From: a bacterium
Lineage (GTDB): Bacteria; Bacteroidota; Ignavibacteria; Kapaibacteriales; UBA7675
DNA length: 64,000 nt
Direction: 5' to 3'
Assembly: GCA_030430495.1 (NCBI GenBank)
Contig: JAUIKM010000010.1
Location: 82,342-146,341 of the forward strand
Shown here one piece after another: positions 27,752 through 37,780 of the stretch. The notes under the pieces were generated by a model. The model ran no database searches and was not told the DNA's origin. It saw nothing but the letters and a program-made list of their open reading frames with translations. The translations under genes were made by a program, and so were the position numbers. How positions within the stretch are numbered: position 1 is the stretch's first letter; each line of letters begins with the position of its first letter.

Positions 27752-27854
27752 GGTTTTTCTCCCCGAGCTATTGCTGTCTGAACTGAAAACCTGGCTGACT
27801 TTGTTCATGTGTTTGGCGCCGCGACGCATGGAGACGCGCCGCGGGAATTGACGC

Positions 27855-28562
27855 TTACCACTCCAGCTCGCGGCCGGCGTAATCAAAGAAGCGGCCGTTG
27901 TGAGTGTCCACGGCGGCCTGACGCATCACCTCGATAATTCCGCCGGCGGACTCGGCTACGGCCAGGGTCGCCTGTGGGCCGCCCATGTCCGTCCGCGCCC
28001 AGCCCGGATGTATCGCCAGCGTGACGATGCCCTCCGACGCCAGCTCAAACGCCATACCGCGGCAGAATTGGTTCAGCGCCGCCTTGGAAATGCGGTAAGA
28101 AGGCAGGCTGCCGCTGTTGTTTAAGTCGATCGACCCCATGATCGATGAAATAAACACCAGCTTTTTCAGCGTGCCCCGGCGCAGAAAGGGCAAGAATGTC
28201 TGCGTGGTCAGGATCGGACCGATCAGGTTAACATCAAGCGAGTTCTGCAATTCGGCGCGCTGAAGAGTTTCGCCCGATTTTTCGTCGCGGTAGAGCACGC
28301 CGGCATTGTTAATCAGGATGTCGACCGAATCGACGCGCGGCTCCAGCGCCGCGGCCATTGACTGCAAACTCTCCGCACTGCTTACGTCGCAGGGCAGTGC
28401 AATCACGCGCTCGGGGTCGTCGGCCTGCATCCGCAGCAATTCAGCCGCGCGGTCCGGATCGCGATAACCGCCGACACAGCGGAAACCAAATCCGTAAATC
28501 TGTTTAAGTAGTTCAAGGCCGACGCCGCGGTTGGCGCCCGTTATCAGAACTGTTTTTGGCAT
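27855..28562 (-). CDS. Short-chain dehydrogenase/reductase
   Basis: 235 residues. Classical SDR motifs: cofactor-binding TGANRGVG (8-15), NNAGVL (about 88), Ser in ISSIMGS, and catalytic Tyr and Lys in SYRISKAAL. The short C-terminus and the motif HPGWARTDMGG fit the sniffer/CsgA-like carbonyl reductase subgroup. Substrate unknown. It lies between purD and alaS on the same strand, 82 bases downstream of alaS, and may share its transcript. Confidence 0.88.
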   Translation of the reverse strand: MPKTVLITGANRGVGLELLKQIYGFGFRCVGGYRDPDRAAELLRMQADDPERVIALPCDVSSAESLQSMAAALEPRVDSVDILINNAGVLYRDEKSGETLQRAELQNSLDVNLIGPILTTQTFLPFLRRGTLKKLVFISSIMGSIDLNNSGSLPSYRISKAALNQFCRGMAFELASEGIVTLAIHPGWARTDMGGPQATLAVAESAGGIIEVMRQAAVDTHNGRFFDYAGRELEW

Positions 28563-28645
28563 GTATTTCCCACTGACATGATTTTCTTGTTAGTCTTCAC
28601 ATTGTCAACCGGTCGGGCGTTGAATCTGTTTAATACGCGGCATTC

Positions 28646-31198
28646 TCAGCTGCCGAAGCCGGCAACCGTATCGACAAAACCGGCGAGCACTTCGTCGAGT
28701 TTATCGAGGTCCTTGCCGCCCGCGGTGGCCATGTGCGGTTTTCCGCCGCCGCCGCCGCCGAGCGCCTTCGCGGCGATGCCCACGAGCTTGCCGGCCGGGT
28801 ACTGTTTTTTCAGGTCGTCGGTAACAACGCAAACGAGCTGGGCTTTGCCGTCGATTTCAAGCGCCAGCAGGCCGATACCCCGGGTGGCCAGCGCCGCGCG
28901 CAGTTCGTCGCCCAGATTCTTGAGCTGGTCCATTGAGTCGGCGGCGACGCGTTGCGCCACGATGCGGATGTCGCCGTGGTTTTTGGCCTGTTTGATGTAG
29001 TCGTCTACGCCGCCGGCCAATTCGGCGGCGCGGTGTTTGTCGATCTCTTTCTGCATTTCGCGGATCTTGCCCTGCAGTTCTTCGACGGTCGACTTCTCTT
29101 TGGTGAGGCTCCGCTCCAGTCCGCTGATAAATTGCTGCACACCGACGCCGCTGACGGCTTCCAGGCGTCGCACGCCGGCGGCGATCGAACTTTCACCGGT
29201 GATTTTAAACAGACCGATTTCACTGGTGTTGGCCACGTGTGTGCCGCCGCAGAACTCAATCGAGTAGCTGTCGTCGATTGTCACCACGCGCACGCTGTCG
29301 CCGTATTTGTCGCCGAAGAACATGCGGACGCCGGGGATGTCGCGCGCCTCGTCGATCGGCAGTTCCCTTGTCACCACCGGAATAAACTCGCGGATTTTGG
29401 CATTGACCATTTCCTCGATCCTGTTTAAGTCGGCGGCATTCGGTTTTTCGAAGTGCGGAAAGTCGAAGCGCAGATAGTCCGGATGTACGAGCGAACCTTC
29501 CTGTTTAATATGGTCGCCCAGCACGCGCCGCAGCGCTTCGTGCAGCAGGTGCGTTGCGCTGTGGTTGGCGCGGATTCCAGCGCGGCGTGCGCGATCCACG
29601 CGCGCCAGCGCGGTGCTGCCTGTCAAGGCTTCGACTTCGCCGTCGATGATGTGCACGATTGCGTCGCCGGATTTGCGCACGTCGACGACGTTGTATTCTT
29701 CGCCGCCCATCGTGATTATGCCGGTATCGGACACCTGGCCGCCGGATTCCGCGTAAAACGGCGTCTCCGCCAGCACCACGCGGTTTTCTTCGGCGTAGAG
29801 CACTTCGGACTCGGCGCTTTCCCGCTCGTAGCCGACGAAGGCGGTTTTAACGTCGAGCACGGGCACGTCGACTTCCTGGTGGTGCACCTTGCGGGCTTCG
29901 CGGCTGCGCGCTTTCTGCTGCGCCATGTGTTCGTCGAATCCGGCCTGATCGACGCCGATGCCGCGTTCGCGCGCTATCAGCTCGGTCAGGTCGAGCGGAA
30001 AACCAAAGGTGTCGTAGAGCTGGAAGGCATCCGCGCCGGGAACCACCAGTTCTTCCGCGCCGGCGGCGCGCAGGTTGTTAACAATTTCGTCAAAGCGCTC
30101 CAGGCCGCGTTCGAGCGTCTGCAGGAAACTCTCTTCCTCACTGCGCACGACGCGTTCAATCATTTCGCGCTGCTGCACGAGTTCGGGGAACACCTCGCCC
30201 ATCTGATCGCTGAGAACGCCGACGAGTTTAAACATCAGCGGTTCGTTGAACCCGAGGTTGCGTGCATAGCGCGCGGCGCGGCGCAGGATGCGGCGCAGCA
30301 CATAACCGCGGCCGGTGTTGCCCGGCAGCGCACCGTCGGCGATTGCAAAGGACAGCGTGCGGATGTGGTCGGCAATGACGCGCATGGCCGTGCTGTCCGG
30401 ATCGTCCAGGTCGTGTTTGTACACGCGTCCGCTCAGCTCGCTCAAACGCTGCAACAGCGGCGCAAATATGTCCGTGTCGTAGTTGGAAGTCTGGTTCTGC
30501 AGGATGGCGCAGATGCGTTCAAAACCCATGCCGGTGTCGACGTGGCGTTTGTCCAGCGGTTTGAGCTCGCCGTCGGGCATGCGGTTAAACTGCATGAACA
30601 CCAGGTTCCAGATTTCAATAACTTCCTGCACGCCGGCATTGACAAGTTTGGCGCCGCTCAGGTCGGGCGTGCGGTCGTAGTGAATCTCCGAACAAGGGCC
30701 GCAGGGGCCGGTCGCGCCCATCTCCCAGAAGTTGTCTTTGGCGCCGCAGCGGTGAATGCGGCTCTCCGGCAGGTACTTCTTCCAGATCTCATATGATTCG
30801 TCGTCGGTTTCAAACACGGTGGCGTGCAGGCGTTCCACCGACAGGCCCCAGACGTCGACGAGCAGCTCCCAGGCCCAGGCGATTGCTTCTTCTTTGTAGT
30901 AGTCGCCGAAGCTCCAGTTGCCGAGCATCTCAAAAAAAGTGTGGTGGTAGGTGTCGCGTCCGACGTCTTCCAGGTCGTTGTGTTTACCGCTGGCGCGGAT
31001 GCATTTCTGCGTGTCGACGGCGCGCGTGTAGGGGCGCGCGCCGGTAGCCAGGAACACATCCTTAAACTGATTCATCCCGGCATTGGTGAACAGCAGCGTC
31101 GGGTCGCCGTGCGGAATAACCGGCGCACTCGGCACTTCGCGGTGCTCTTTGCCTTTAAAAAACTCTATGAATGACCGGCGTACTTCTGATGACTTCAT
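28646..31198 (-). CDS. alaS: Alanyl-tRNA synthetase
   Basis: 850 residues, close to the usual 860-880. Class II catalytic core at 1-350 (AGMNQFKDVF, RASGKHNDLEDVG, FFEMLGNWSFGDYYK, GFERICAIL). The editing domain carries HSATHLLHEAL and CGGTHVAN, which hold the zinc/editing residues. A coiled coil (SLTKEKSTVEELQGKIREMQ) and a C-terminal Gly-rich DHHA1 domain (GGGGGGKPHMATAGG) complete it. The full architecture is intact. The ATG at 31198 matches the conserved start MKSSEVRRSFIEFF. Confidence 0.98.
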   Translation of the reverse strand: MKSSEVRRSFIEFFKGKEHREVPSAPVIPHGDPTLLFTNAGMNQFKDVFLATGARPYTRAVDTQKCIRASGKHNDLEDVGRDTYHHTFFEMLGNWSFGDYYKEEAIAWAWELLVDVWGLSVERLHATVFETDDESYEIWKKYLPESRIHRCGAKDNFWEMGATGPCGPCSEIHYDRTPDLSGAKLVNAGVQEVIEIWNLVFMQFNRMPDGELKPLDKRHVDTGMGFERICAILQNQTSNYDTDIFAPLLQRLSELSGRVYKHDLDDPDSTAMRVIADHIRTLSFAIADGALPGNTGRGYVLRRILRRAARYARNLGFNEPLMFKLVGVLSDQMGEVFPELVQQREMIERVVRSEEESFLQTLERGLERFDEIVNNLRAAGAEELVVPGADAFQLYDTFGFPLDLTELIARERGIGVDQAGFDEHMAQQKARSREARKVHHQEVDVPVLDVKTAFVGYERESAESEVLYAEENRVVLAETPFYAESGGQVSDTGIITMGGEEYNVVDVRKSGDAIVHIIDGEVEALTGSTALARVDRARRAGIRANHSATHLLHEALRRVLGDHIKQEGSLVHPDYLRFDFPHFEKPNAADLNRIEEMVNAKIREFIPVVTRELPIDEARDIPGVRMFFGDKYGDSVRVVTIDDSYSIEFCGGTHVANTSEIGLFKITGESSIAAGVRRLEAVSGVGVQQFISGLERSLTKEKSTVEELQGKIREMQKEIDKHRAAELAGGVDDYIKQAKNHGDIRIVAQRVAADSMDQLKNLGDELRAALATRGIGLLALEIDGKAQLVCVVTDDLKKQYPAGKLVGIAAKALGGGGGGKPHMATAGGKDLDKLDEVLAGFVDTVAGFGS

Positions 31199-31280
31199 GG
31201 TTGTTCAAGCGTAAAAAGTTAACTGACTCTGAACCTGTTTTCGGCTGTGCCGATTCTACATCGATGGTTAACAAAAACAT

Positions 31281-32753
31281 TCATGCAAGGCGTCCGCGAG
31301 CGGACCAGGCGCTCCGTCCGTTGAATTGCGGTTTGCGCCCGTTCCCGAGTTCGGCGCGTGCATAGACACCTGCTGCGGCAACGAGTTGTTCAACGGGCTG
31401 CGGCGGTTCCGGCTTCCAGTATTTCTGCACAAAAAAGGTCGAGTAGGAGCCGTCCTTAAACGCGTCGGTTTCGAGCGCGGCGCGGCAGAAGGGCACCGTT
31501 GTGTTTAAACCGCAGAGATGATAACGATCCAGCGCGTCGATCGTGCGGGCGATCGCCTGGTCGCGGTCCTGCCCCCAGACAACCAGCTTGGCCACCATGG
31601 GGTCGTAGTGCATGCTGCTGACGTAGCCGGCGTAGAGGGCGGACTCGTGCCGGATGTAGTCGGCCTGCGGCAGGTCGAGGAACTGCACCGTGCCGGCGTC
31701 GGGGAAAAAGTCGTTATAAACATCTTCCACGCAGACGCGGCATTCGATTGCATGTCCGTTAACTTTCAGCTCGTCCTGTTTAATCGTCAGTTCCAGGCCG
31801 GCGGCAATGTTCAACTGCTGCTCCACGAGGTCCACACCACTGACCATTTCTGTAACGGGGTGTTCAACCTGCAGGCGCGTGTTAACTTCCATGAAGTAAA
31901 ATTCGCCGCCGGCATCAAGCAGGAATTCAACGGTGCCGGCATTGGTGTACTCGGCGGCGGCAACCAGACGCGCGGCGGCCTGCCCCATGGCGGCGCGAAT
32001 TGCGGGCGTAATTGCTTTCGAGGGCGATTCCTCGATCACCTTCTGGTGGCGGCGCTGGATGGAGCATTCGCGCTCGGGAAAGTAGAGCACGTTGCCGTGT
32101 TCGTCGGCCAACACCTGGAGTTCGATGTGTTTGGGATCGACGATAAACTTTTCGATGAAGACGCGCTCGTCGTTGAAGGCCGTCGCGGCTTCGCCCCGGG
32201 CGCCATCAAACGCGGCCGGCAGGTCTTCGGCTTTGTAGACTTCGCGCATGCCTTTGCCGCCGCCGCCGGCCGCGGCTTTGAGCAGTACCGGAAACCCAAT
32301 CCGGGCGGCGATCGCTTCGGCTTCCGCCAGCGTGGCCACGGCTCCGGTCGAACCGGGGGCAAAAGGTACATTGGCCTGCTCGGCCAGTTCGCGCGCGGCG
32401 GTTTTGTCGCCCAGCAGCGTAATGGCGCGCGGCGTAGGGCCGACCCAGATCAGGCCGGAGTCGATGACGGCTCTGGCAAATTCGGCGTTTTCGGCCAGGA
32501 AGCCGTAGCCGGGATGCACGGCATCCGCGCCGCTCTCGCCTGCCGCCTTCATGATTTTCGGGATCTGCAGATAGGAGTCGCGCGGCGTCAGTCCACCGAT
32601 CGCAATGGCTTCATCCGCCTCGCGAACGTGCAGGGAGTCGCGGTCGGCTTCGGAGTAGACGGCGACGGTGGCAATACCCATGCGGCGGCAGGTGCCGATG
32701 ATGCGCAGGGCGATTTCACCGCGATTGGCGATAAGCAGCTTTTTGATCTTCAT
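31281..32753 (-). CDS. accC: Biotin carboxylase subunit of an acyl-CoA carboxylase
   Basis: 490 residues from the ATG at 32753 (MKIKKLLIANRGEIALRI), matching the family start. ATP-grasp carboxylase motifs include VHPGYGFLAENAEFA, KAAAGGGGKGM, ECSIQRRHQKVIEESPS and EVNTRLQVEHPVTE. It would carboxylate biotin on a carrier protein. It is about 40 residues longer than E. coli AccC and has no fused carrier domain, so it could serve an acetyl-, propionyl- or methylcrotonyl-CoA carboxylase, or a two-subunit pyruvate carboxylase. No carboxyltransferase or BCCP gene is nearby. Confidence 0.9.
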   Translation of the reverse strand: MKIKKLLIANRGEIALRIIGTCRRMGIATVAVYSEADRDSLHVREADEAIAIGGLTPRDSYLQIPKIMKAAGESGADAVHPGYGFLAENAEFARAVIDSGLIWVGPTPRAITLLGDKTAARELAEQANVPFAPGSTGAVATLAEAEAIAARIGFPVLLKAAAGGGGKGMREVYKAEDLPAAFDGARGEAATAFNDERVFIEKFIVDPKHIELQVLADEHGNVLYFPERECSIQRRHQKVIEESPSKAITPAIRAAMGQAAARLVAAAEYTNAGTVEFLLDAGGEFYFMEVNTRLQVEHPVTEMVSGVDLVEQQLNIAAGLELTIKQDELKVNGHAIECRVCVEDVYNDFFPDAGTVQFLDLPQADYIRHESALYAGYVSSMHYDPMVAKLVVWGQDRDQAIARTIDALDRYHLCGLNTTVPFCRAALETDAFKDGSYSTFFVQKYWKPEPPQPVEQLVAAAGVYARAELGNGRKPQFNGRSAWSARGRLA

Positions 32754-33152
32754 GCGAAACGGCATTAGTGGACAAAACGCAGACAAGAGACCCGCAAATT
32801 ACAAAAATTGTGCAGCATGGGCGCGGGGCGGATGTTGTAGTGCCGAAGGGAGCCAGGGGGAGGAATTGGGCCTGAACGCAGCGGATGTGGCGATTTCTGT
32901 CTGAGCTGCCAGCCCTCGGGGCACGTAAGTTGGCGCAAAGACGGCCTTTCAACCAAAAAGCGGCGCACTTAACGCCTTAAAACTGATCGTTCAGGTGCGT
33001 GGCGGTCGGAGAAAATGGCGCAGCTCGTCCGCCGAGGTATTGATTTTCATGTCAACCTGCGGGCCTGAAAACACAACAGCCGGACGCATACGCCCGGCTG
33101 TTGAACCTGAATATCTGATCGTTCGATTCTGGTTGAATGCTGTAGAGTTCGT
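32754..33152. other. Intergenic region between accC and mutS2
   Basis: 399 bases. It contains the mutS2 terminator (33067-33103) and presumably the accC promoter; no gene is supported. Confidence 0.6.
33067..33103 (-). terminator. Rho-independent terminator of mutS2
   Basis: Perfect 10-bp stem (CAACAGCCGG / CCGGCTGTTG) with a 10-base loop; on the minus strand it is followed by TGTTTTC. Confidence 0.75.
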
Positions 33153-35513
33153 CTACTTCAACTCCACGATCGTCACCCCCGCGCCGCCCTCGGTCAGCTT
33201 GCCCTGACGGAAACCCTCGACGCCGGGATGTGTCTTGAGATAGCGCTGCAGGGCCTGACGCAGCGCGCCCGTGCCTTTGCCGTGCACGACCGTCAGCTCC
33301 GTCACATTGCCCATCATGGCTTCGGCGATGGCGTTTTCGACTTCGAGCGAAGCTTCCTCGGCGTACATGCCGCGCACGTCGATGCGCGTCTGCGCGTTCG
33401 TGCGGAACTCCAGCTCGTGGCGTTTAACTTTATCGACCTTTTTATTGGTCGGTTTCAGTTTGGACAGGTCGGTCTTGAACTTGACGGAGTTAAACTCGAC
33501 CACGGCGGATTTGCTGTCGAGGTCCAGCACCAGAATGACGCCGGGTTTTTCGTAGCCCTCCATGACAACAACATCACCCTGCTCGAACTTCACTTCAACA
33601 GGTTGTTCGACCTTTTCACGCGCGGCCTGGCCTTTGGCCAGTATGTCTTTTTTGGCTTGTTCGTAGCTCTTGCGAACTTCGGTCACCGGTTTCTGTTGTT
33701 CGCGAATCTCGCGCACCGTGTTTTCGATGAGCTTGTTGGCGCCTTTAACCAGGTCCGCCGCTTCGGTTTCGGCGGCGCGCACGAGGTCTTTGTACTTGCG
33801 TCTGAATTCGTCGAACTTGTGTTCGTACTTGGTCTCGAGTCGCTCGGCGCGCGCTTTGGTCGCGGCGGCTTCGCGTTTGAGGTTTTCGGTCTCGCGCCGA
33901 TAGCGCTGGATGATTTCGATGCTTTCTTCCAGCTCGTTGTGTTTCTCGCCCAGGTATTCGCGCGAACGCTGCATGACGACCGGCGGCATGCCCAGTTTGT
34001 CGGCCAACACAAAAGCATAACTGTTGCCCGGCACGCCGGAAAGAAAACGATAGGTCGGCTCCATCTTGTCGACGTCGAATTCCATACAGGCGTTCGAAAT
34101 CTCCGGACGGCGCAGCGCATAACTCTTCAGCGATGTCTGGTGCGTCGTGACGATGTAAAACGCCTGGCGCTTAAACAGACCTTCCATCACGCCGACGGCC
34201 AGAGCCGAGCCCTCCTGCGGGTCAGTACCCGAGCAGATCTCATCTACAAGCACCAGTGAAAGCGGCGAGCAGTTTGTTAAAATTTCCCGCAGGCGAATAA
34301 TCTGCGAGGAAAAAGTACTGACGTCGTTTTCGATTGACTGGTTGTCGCCGATCGCGGCAAAGATGCTGCGGAAGCCGGTCGTGCATTCGCCGATCGGAAA
34401 AATTCCGGAGATGGCCATTGCGACGTTAAGCCCGATGCTTTTGAGCGCCACGGTTTTACCGCCGGCATTCGGGCCGGAAATCAGGTGACCGTAGACTTCG
34501 CCGCCAAACTCAATTGTTAAAGGCACGACGTCGCGCGCACCTTTGCTACGCACGAGCAGCGGGTGCCGCACTCCGTGCAGCTGCACGACCGGTTCGTCGA
34601 CGATCACCGGCATGATACCGCCACACTGGTGCGCGTGGCGCGCCTTGGCGCGGACAACGTCAATCGCAATCAGGATGTCGACCATGCGGGCGGCCAACAG
34701 AGACTCGGAGCCGATCTCCATGGTCAGCGTCGTGAGGATGCGCTGGATCTCGCGCGTTTCCTCGCCATAGAGCAGGGAAATCTCGTTGTTTAACTCAAAG
34801 GTCGCAGCCGGCTCGATAAACACCGTTGCGCCCGTGTTGGAAACCCCGTGAATAATCCCCGGAATGTGCCGTTTGAATTCAGTTTTCATCGGCAGCACAA
34901 AACGACCGTCGCGCTGCGTGATGAAATCGTCGGTTAACACATCGGCCTCTTTTTCCTTGGCCAGGATGCGATTGAGGCGCGCGCGCAGTTTGTTGGACGT
35001 GTCCAGGATGTCGCGCCGGATACGCGCCAGCTCGCGGCTGGCCGTGTCGCGCACTTCGCCGTTGTCGTCAATGGCCTCGTGAATGTGTTTTTCCAGCAGG
35101 CGATTTTCGTACAAATCACTGGTAAAACCGTGCAGCGCGGGAAAGTCTTCCTGATACTGGGCAAAAAAGTGTTTAACCAGTCGCGATGTGCGCAACATGT
35201 CGCGCACGTTTAACAGCTGGATCGGCTGCAGGAAGGCATTTTCAACTCTGGCCTTGTTTAACAGGGGCCGGATGTCGTGCAGACCTTCCAGGGGCAAATC
35301 CAGATCGCGCTGCAGCACGGTGAGCAATTCCTGAACGCGCCGGTGTTCAAGGCGCAGCCATTCGCTGTCCTCCACCGGCTCGATGGCGCGGATGAGTTCC
35401 GCGCCGACGTCCGAAATGGCGTTGGCGGCAACGTGTTCGAGTACTTTGGGAAATTCGAGTTCATCAAGGCTGCGCCGTACGAGCGCGCGCTCATCAAGAT
35501 GAGATTGGTCCAT
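33153..35513 (-). CDS. mutS2: MutS2-family ATPase and endonuclease
   Basis: 786 residues. The MutS core and clamp lie at 1-330 and the ABC-type ATPase carries Walker A GPNAGGKT (347-354) and DEICSGTDPQEGSA. A long coiled coil follows (about 520-630). A KOW-like segment precedes the C-terminal Smr nuclease domain (about 712-786: IDVRGMYAEEASL, VVHGKGTGALR). MutS2 acts in ribosome rescue and recombination control rather than mismatch repair. The ATG at 35513 lies 18 bases beyond the yqeY-like gene's stop, so they are likely co-transcribed. Confidence 0.97.
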   Translation of the reverse strand: MDQSHLDERALVRRSLDELEFPKVLEHVAANAISDVGAELIRAIEPVEDSEWLRLEHRRVQELLTVLQRDLDLPLEGLHDIRPLLNKARVENAFLQPIQLLNVRDMLRTSRLVKHFFAQYQEDFPALHGFTSDLYENRLLEKHIHEAIDDNGEVRDTASRELARIRRDILDTSNKLRARLNRILAKEKEADVLTDDFITQRDGRFVLPMKTEFKRHIPGIIHGVSNTGATVFIEPAATFELNNEISLLYGEETREIQRILTTLTMEIGSESLLAARMVDILIAIDVVRAKARHAHQCGGIMPVIVDEPVVQLHGVRHPLLVRSKGARDVVPLTIEFGGEVYGHLISGPNAGGKTVALKSIGLNVAMAISGIFPIGECTTGFRSIFAAIGDNQSIENDVSTFSSQIIRLREILTNCSPLSLVLVDEICSGTDPQEGSALAVGVMEGLFKRQAFYIVTTHQTSLKSYALRRPEISNACMEFDVDKMEPTYRFLSGVPGNSYAFVLADKLGMPPVVMQRSREYLGEKHNELEESIEIIQRYRRETENLKREAAATKARAERLETKYEHKFDEFRRKYKDLVRAAETEAADLVKGANKLIENTVREIREQQKPVTEVRKSYEQAKKDILAKGQAAREKVEQPVEVKFEQGDVVVMEGYEKPGVILVLDLDSKSAVVEFNSVKFKTDLSKLKPTNKKVDKVKRHELEFRTNAQTRIDVRGMYAEEASLEVENAIAEAMMGNVTELTVVHGKGTGALRQALQRYLKTHPGVEGFRQGKLTEGGAGVTIVELK

Positions 35514-35531
35514 TGTAAAATGTATGTGATA

Positions 35532-35978
35532 TCAGTTTAATAGCTCTTTGACGATGGCCTGTACGCGTGCACCGTCGGCCTGGCCCCGCAGGGCTCCCAT
35601 AGCCGCGCCCATGACCTTGCCGAAGTCGGCCGGTCCCGAAGCGCCGGTTTTTTCCATGATCTGTCGCACGCGCGCCGTTATTTCCGCATCGTCGAGTTGC
35701 TTTGGCAGAAACTCGTTGATGATTTCCAGTTCCGCTTGCTCTTTAGCCGCCAGCTCGTCGCGGCCGGCATTGCTGTACTGTTCGATCGCATCTTTGCGTT
35801 TTTTGGCTTCCTTCAGGAGCAGGTCCTGTTCGACCTTTTCATCCATCGGTCCTTCCGCGCCGCTTTTTTCGTATTCGAGCACGCGCGCACGCAGGGAACG
35901 CAGGGTTTCCAGACGCAATTTATCGCCCGCTTTCATCGCGGACTTGATGCCTTCAACAATGGTTGTCGATAAACTCAT
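35532..35978 (-). CDS. GatB/YqeY domain protein
   Basis: 148 residues from an ATG at 35978 preceded by GAGGAGAA; the longer frame is rejected. The whole chain is a YqeY module: a helical tRNA-binding-like domain homologous to the C-terminus of GatB, with EIINEFLPKQLDDAEI and KTGASGPADFGKVMGAAMGAL as signatures. It may modulate transamidation or tRNA handling; the free-standing protein has no settled role. Operon with mutS2. Confidence 0.93.
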   Translation of the reverse strand: MSLSTTIVEGIKSAMKAGDKLRLETLRSLRARVLEYEKSGAEGPMDEKVEQDLLLKEAKKRKDAIEQYSNAGRDELAAKEQAELEIINEFLPKQLDDAEITARVRQIMEKTGASGPADFGKVMGAAMGALRGQADGARVQAIVKELLN

Positions 35979-36030
35979 CGTGATTGTTCTCCTCGGTATG
36001 GCGTGTTTGCTTTTGTTTGCCAACGCGCCG

Positions 36031-36075
36031 AAAATAAAAAAGCGAGAAACGTCCGCTGTGCGCGTTTCTCGCTTT
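36031..36075 (-). terminator. Rho-independent terminator of secG
   Basis: 13-bp perfect stem (AAAGCGAGAAACG, 36039-36051; CGTTTCTCGCTTT, 36063-36075). On the minus strand a TTTTTTATTTT run follows. Confidence 0.9.
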
Positions 36076-36155
36076 CCACATTATTCAGTCCGGATATATG
36101 CCGGGGAAAGTGATTGTTGCGCAACGACTCAGCAGCCGTGCGCGCACAGCCACTT

Positions 36156-36545
36156 TTATTGATTGTCTGACGACTGATCGCCGCCGCCCGCCGGTTGGTC
36201 AGTCGGGAGACCGCCGTCAGCCGGAGCGGGGGGCGCAGTCACGGGCAGTTCCTTGGAAATGCCGGGACGCGCCGTCACCGGGCTGCGACCGCCGATATCG
36301 GAGGGCTCGAGCAGCCACATGTTGGTGGCAAGCGTCAGAAGCAGGATCGCCACGGCGGTCCAGACGGTGAATTTTTGCAGAAAGTCTGAAGCCTGACGGA
36401 CGCCGAAAACGGATCCAAACTGGCCGCCGATGCCGCCGAATGCAGAGCCTTCCAAACCGCCGCCCTTGCTGGGTTGCAGCAGAATGGCCACTGTCATAAC
36501 AATCGCCAGCAGCATCAGAATGATGATAAAAATTGCATAACCCAT
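36156..36545 (-). CDS. secG: Preprotein translocase subunit SecG
   Basis: 129 residues from the ATG at 36545; the upstream extension does not fit. Two membrane helices (4-22 and about 58-78) flank the SecG hallmark LLQPSKGGGLEGSAFGG. SecG stabilises the SecYEG channel. The Pro/Gly-rich cytoplasmic tail (about 50 residues) is longer than in E. coli, as common in Bacteroidota. The ribosome-binding site is weak. Confidence 0.93.
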   Translation of the reverse strand: MGYAIFIIILMLLAIVMTVAILLQPSKGGGLEGSAFGGIGGQFGSVFGVRQASDFLQKFTVWTAVAILLLTLATNMWLLEPSDIGGRSPVTARPGISKELPVTAPPAPADGGLPTDQPAGGGDQSSDNQ

Positions 36546-36733
36546 GTCTGTATCCGTTGAATTAGGATCATTCGTAAAGAGAAATAAGAACCGCAAAATT
36601 AGATATACTGCGGCAACCGTACAAGCAGAAAATCAAAATATTCTTCGGTATAACCGTGACTTTTTTGTATTTTGACTGCCTTTCGCCGTGAATCGCGGCG
36701 GCTTATTTTGGACTAGTTTTTGCGTGGTTTACC

Positions 36734-37042
36734 GTGACGAAAGCCGATATAGTCGACAGAATCGCCGGAGCAACCGGCTTGACGAAGGTCGAAACCGAAG
36801 TGGTCGTCGACGGCTTCATCAAAACGGTGATTGAAGCACTGACGGAAGGCAAACACATTGAAATCCGCGGCTTCGGCACCTTCAAGGTTAAAAAACGCAA
36901 ACCGCGGATTGCGCGCAATCCCCGGACGGGCGAACCGGTGCCGCTCGACGAACACTACGTTCCCGTCCTGAAAGTCTCGCGCGAACTGCGCGACCGCGTC
37001 GACGCCAATTTGAAATCTGGTGAATATTCAATCGAGTCCTGA
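36734..37042 (+). CDS. HU/IHF-family nucleoid protein
   Basis: 102 residues from a GTG at 36734 (reads MTKADIVDRIAGATGLTK when initiated). Shows the bacterial DNA-bending family signature GFGTFKVKKRKPRIARNPRTG, with the flexible arm intact. A C-terminal extension of about 10 residues beyond the usual 90 is present. HU versus IHF subunit cannot be distinguished. It begins a plus-strand run continuing into the TPR gene 40 bases downstream; the divergent secG lies upstream. Confidence 0.95.
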   Translation: MTKADIVDRIAGATGLTKVETEVVVDGFIKTVIEALTEGKHIEIRGFGTFKVKKRKPRIARNPRTGEPVPLDEHYVPVLKVSRELRDRVDANLKSGEYSIES

Positions 37043-37082
37043 AGATTTCGCGTTCCGCGCCAACTGATGGCCGGACGCAGGA

Positions 37083-37745
37083 ATGCGCCAAGCGCCGATG
37101 CAGAAACAACAATCGTTCAGTCTGATGTTCGCCGCCGCGCTGGGAATCGCCCTGGCGCTCGGTTTGACGTCCTTCGGCGTCACGCGTTTGTTCATTGATC
37201 CTCCCGCGGGAGACCTGGCGCGCAGCGACGGCTCGCAGCCGGACACAGAGCAAGGGCAGGAAGCGCCGCCGGTGATGGACAGCGCCCTGCAGGCCCAGGC
37301 GCACCAGCAGCTGGTGTTCCTGATGGCGCTGCGCGACTCCGTCGCCGCCGACTCGATGAACGGCATGAAAGTTTTGACATATGCAAACGCGCTCTACGAT
37401 GCCCGCATCTACCGGCGCGCTTCCGAAGTCTACGAACGCTACTTGCGCGAAATCGACTCGACCAACGCAGATGCGCGAATCGACTACGCCTTTACGCTCT
37501 TTGAACAGGACTCGGTAGAAAAAGCACTTGAGCAAACAACGTACGCGCTGCATTTCCAGCCGGAACATCCCGTCGCCATGTTCAACATTGCAATTATCAT
37601 GTTGCAACAGGAGCGGGCGGAGGAAGCCAAATCATGGCTGGAGCGCTGCCTGGCCGCCATCGGCGAGGACCAGGACGAGATGCGCCAACGCGTTGAACAC
37701 GTGCTGATGACACTCGAGCAGGAAACGACTCAAATCAATCCGTAA
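37083..37745 (+). CDS. Membrane-anchored TPR protein
   Basis: 220 residues. One N-terminal membrane helix (about 12-36) is followed by a low-complexity Gln/Pro-rich linker and three or so TPR-like helical pairs (ALYDARIYRRASEVYERYL, ALEQTTYALHFQPEHPVAMF, RAEEAKSWLERCLA). Such proteins scaffold envelope complexes; nothing points to a specific partner. Start could be the ATG five codons inside. It is 40 bases after the HU gene and 35 bases before the mS38-like gene. Confidence 0.75.
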   Translation: MRQAPMQKQQSFSLMFAAALGIALALGLTSFGVTRLFIDPPAGDLARSDGSQPDTEQGQEAPPVMDSALQAQAHQQLVFLMALRDSVAADSMNGMKVLTYANALYDARIYRRASEVYERYLREIDSTNADARIDYAFTLFEQDSVEKALEQTTYALHFQPEHPVAMFNIAIIMLQQERAEEAKSWLERCLAAIGEDQDEMRQRVEHVLMTLEQETTQINP

Positions 37746-37780
37746 ATCATATATATTCGATCAATATTCTGGAGGTGCTC

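Noticed and set aside
36004..36030. Extra copy of the dispersed 3' element near secG
   Set aside because: Only the GCTTTTGTTTG-like stretch matches. The CTTCGCC and GGCTTG parts are missing, so it is at best a partial match.
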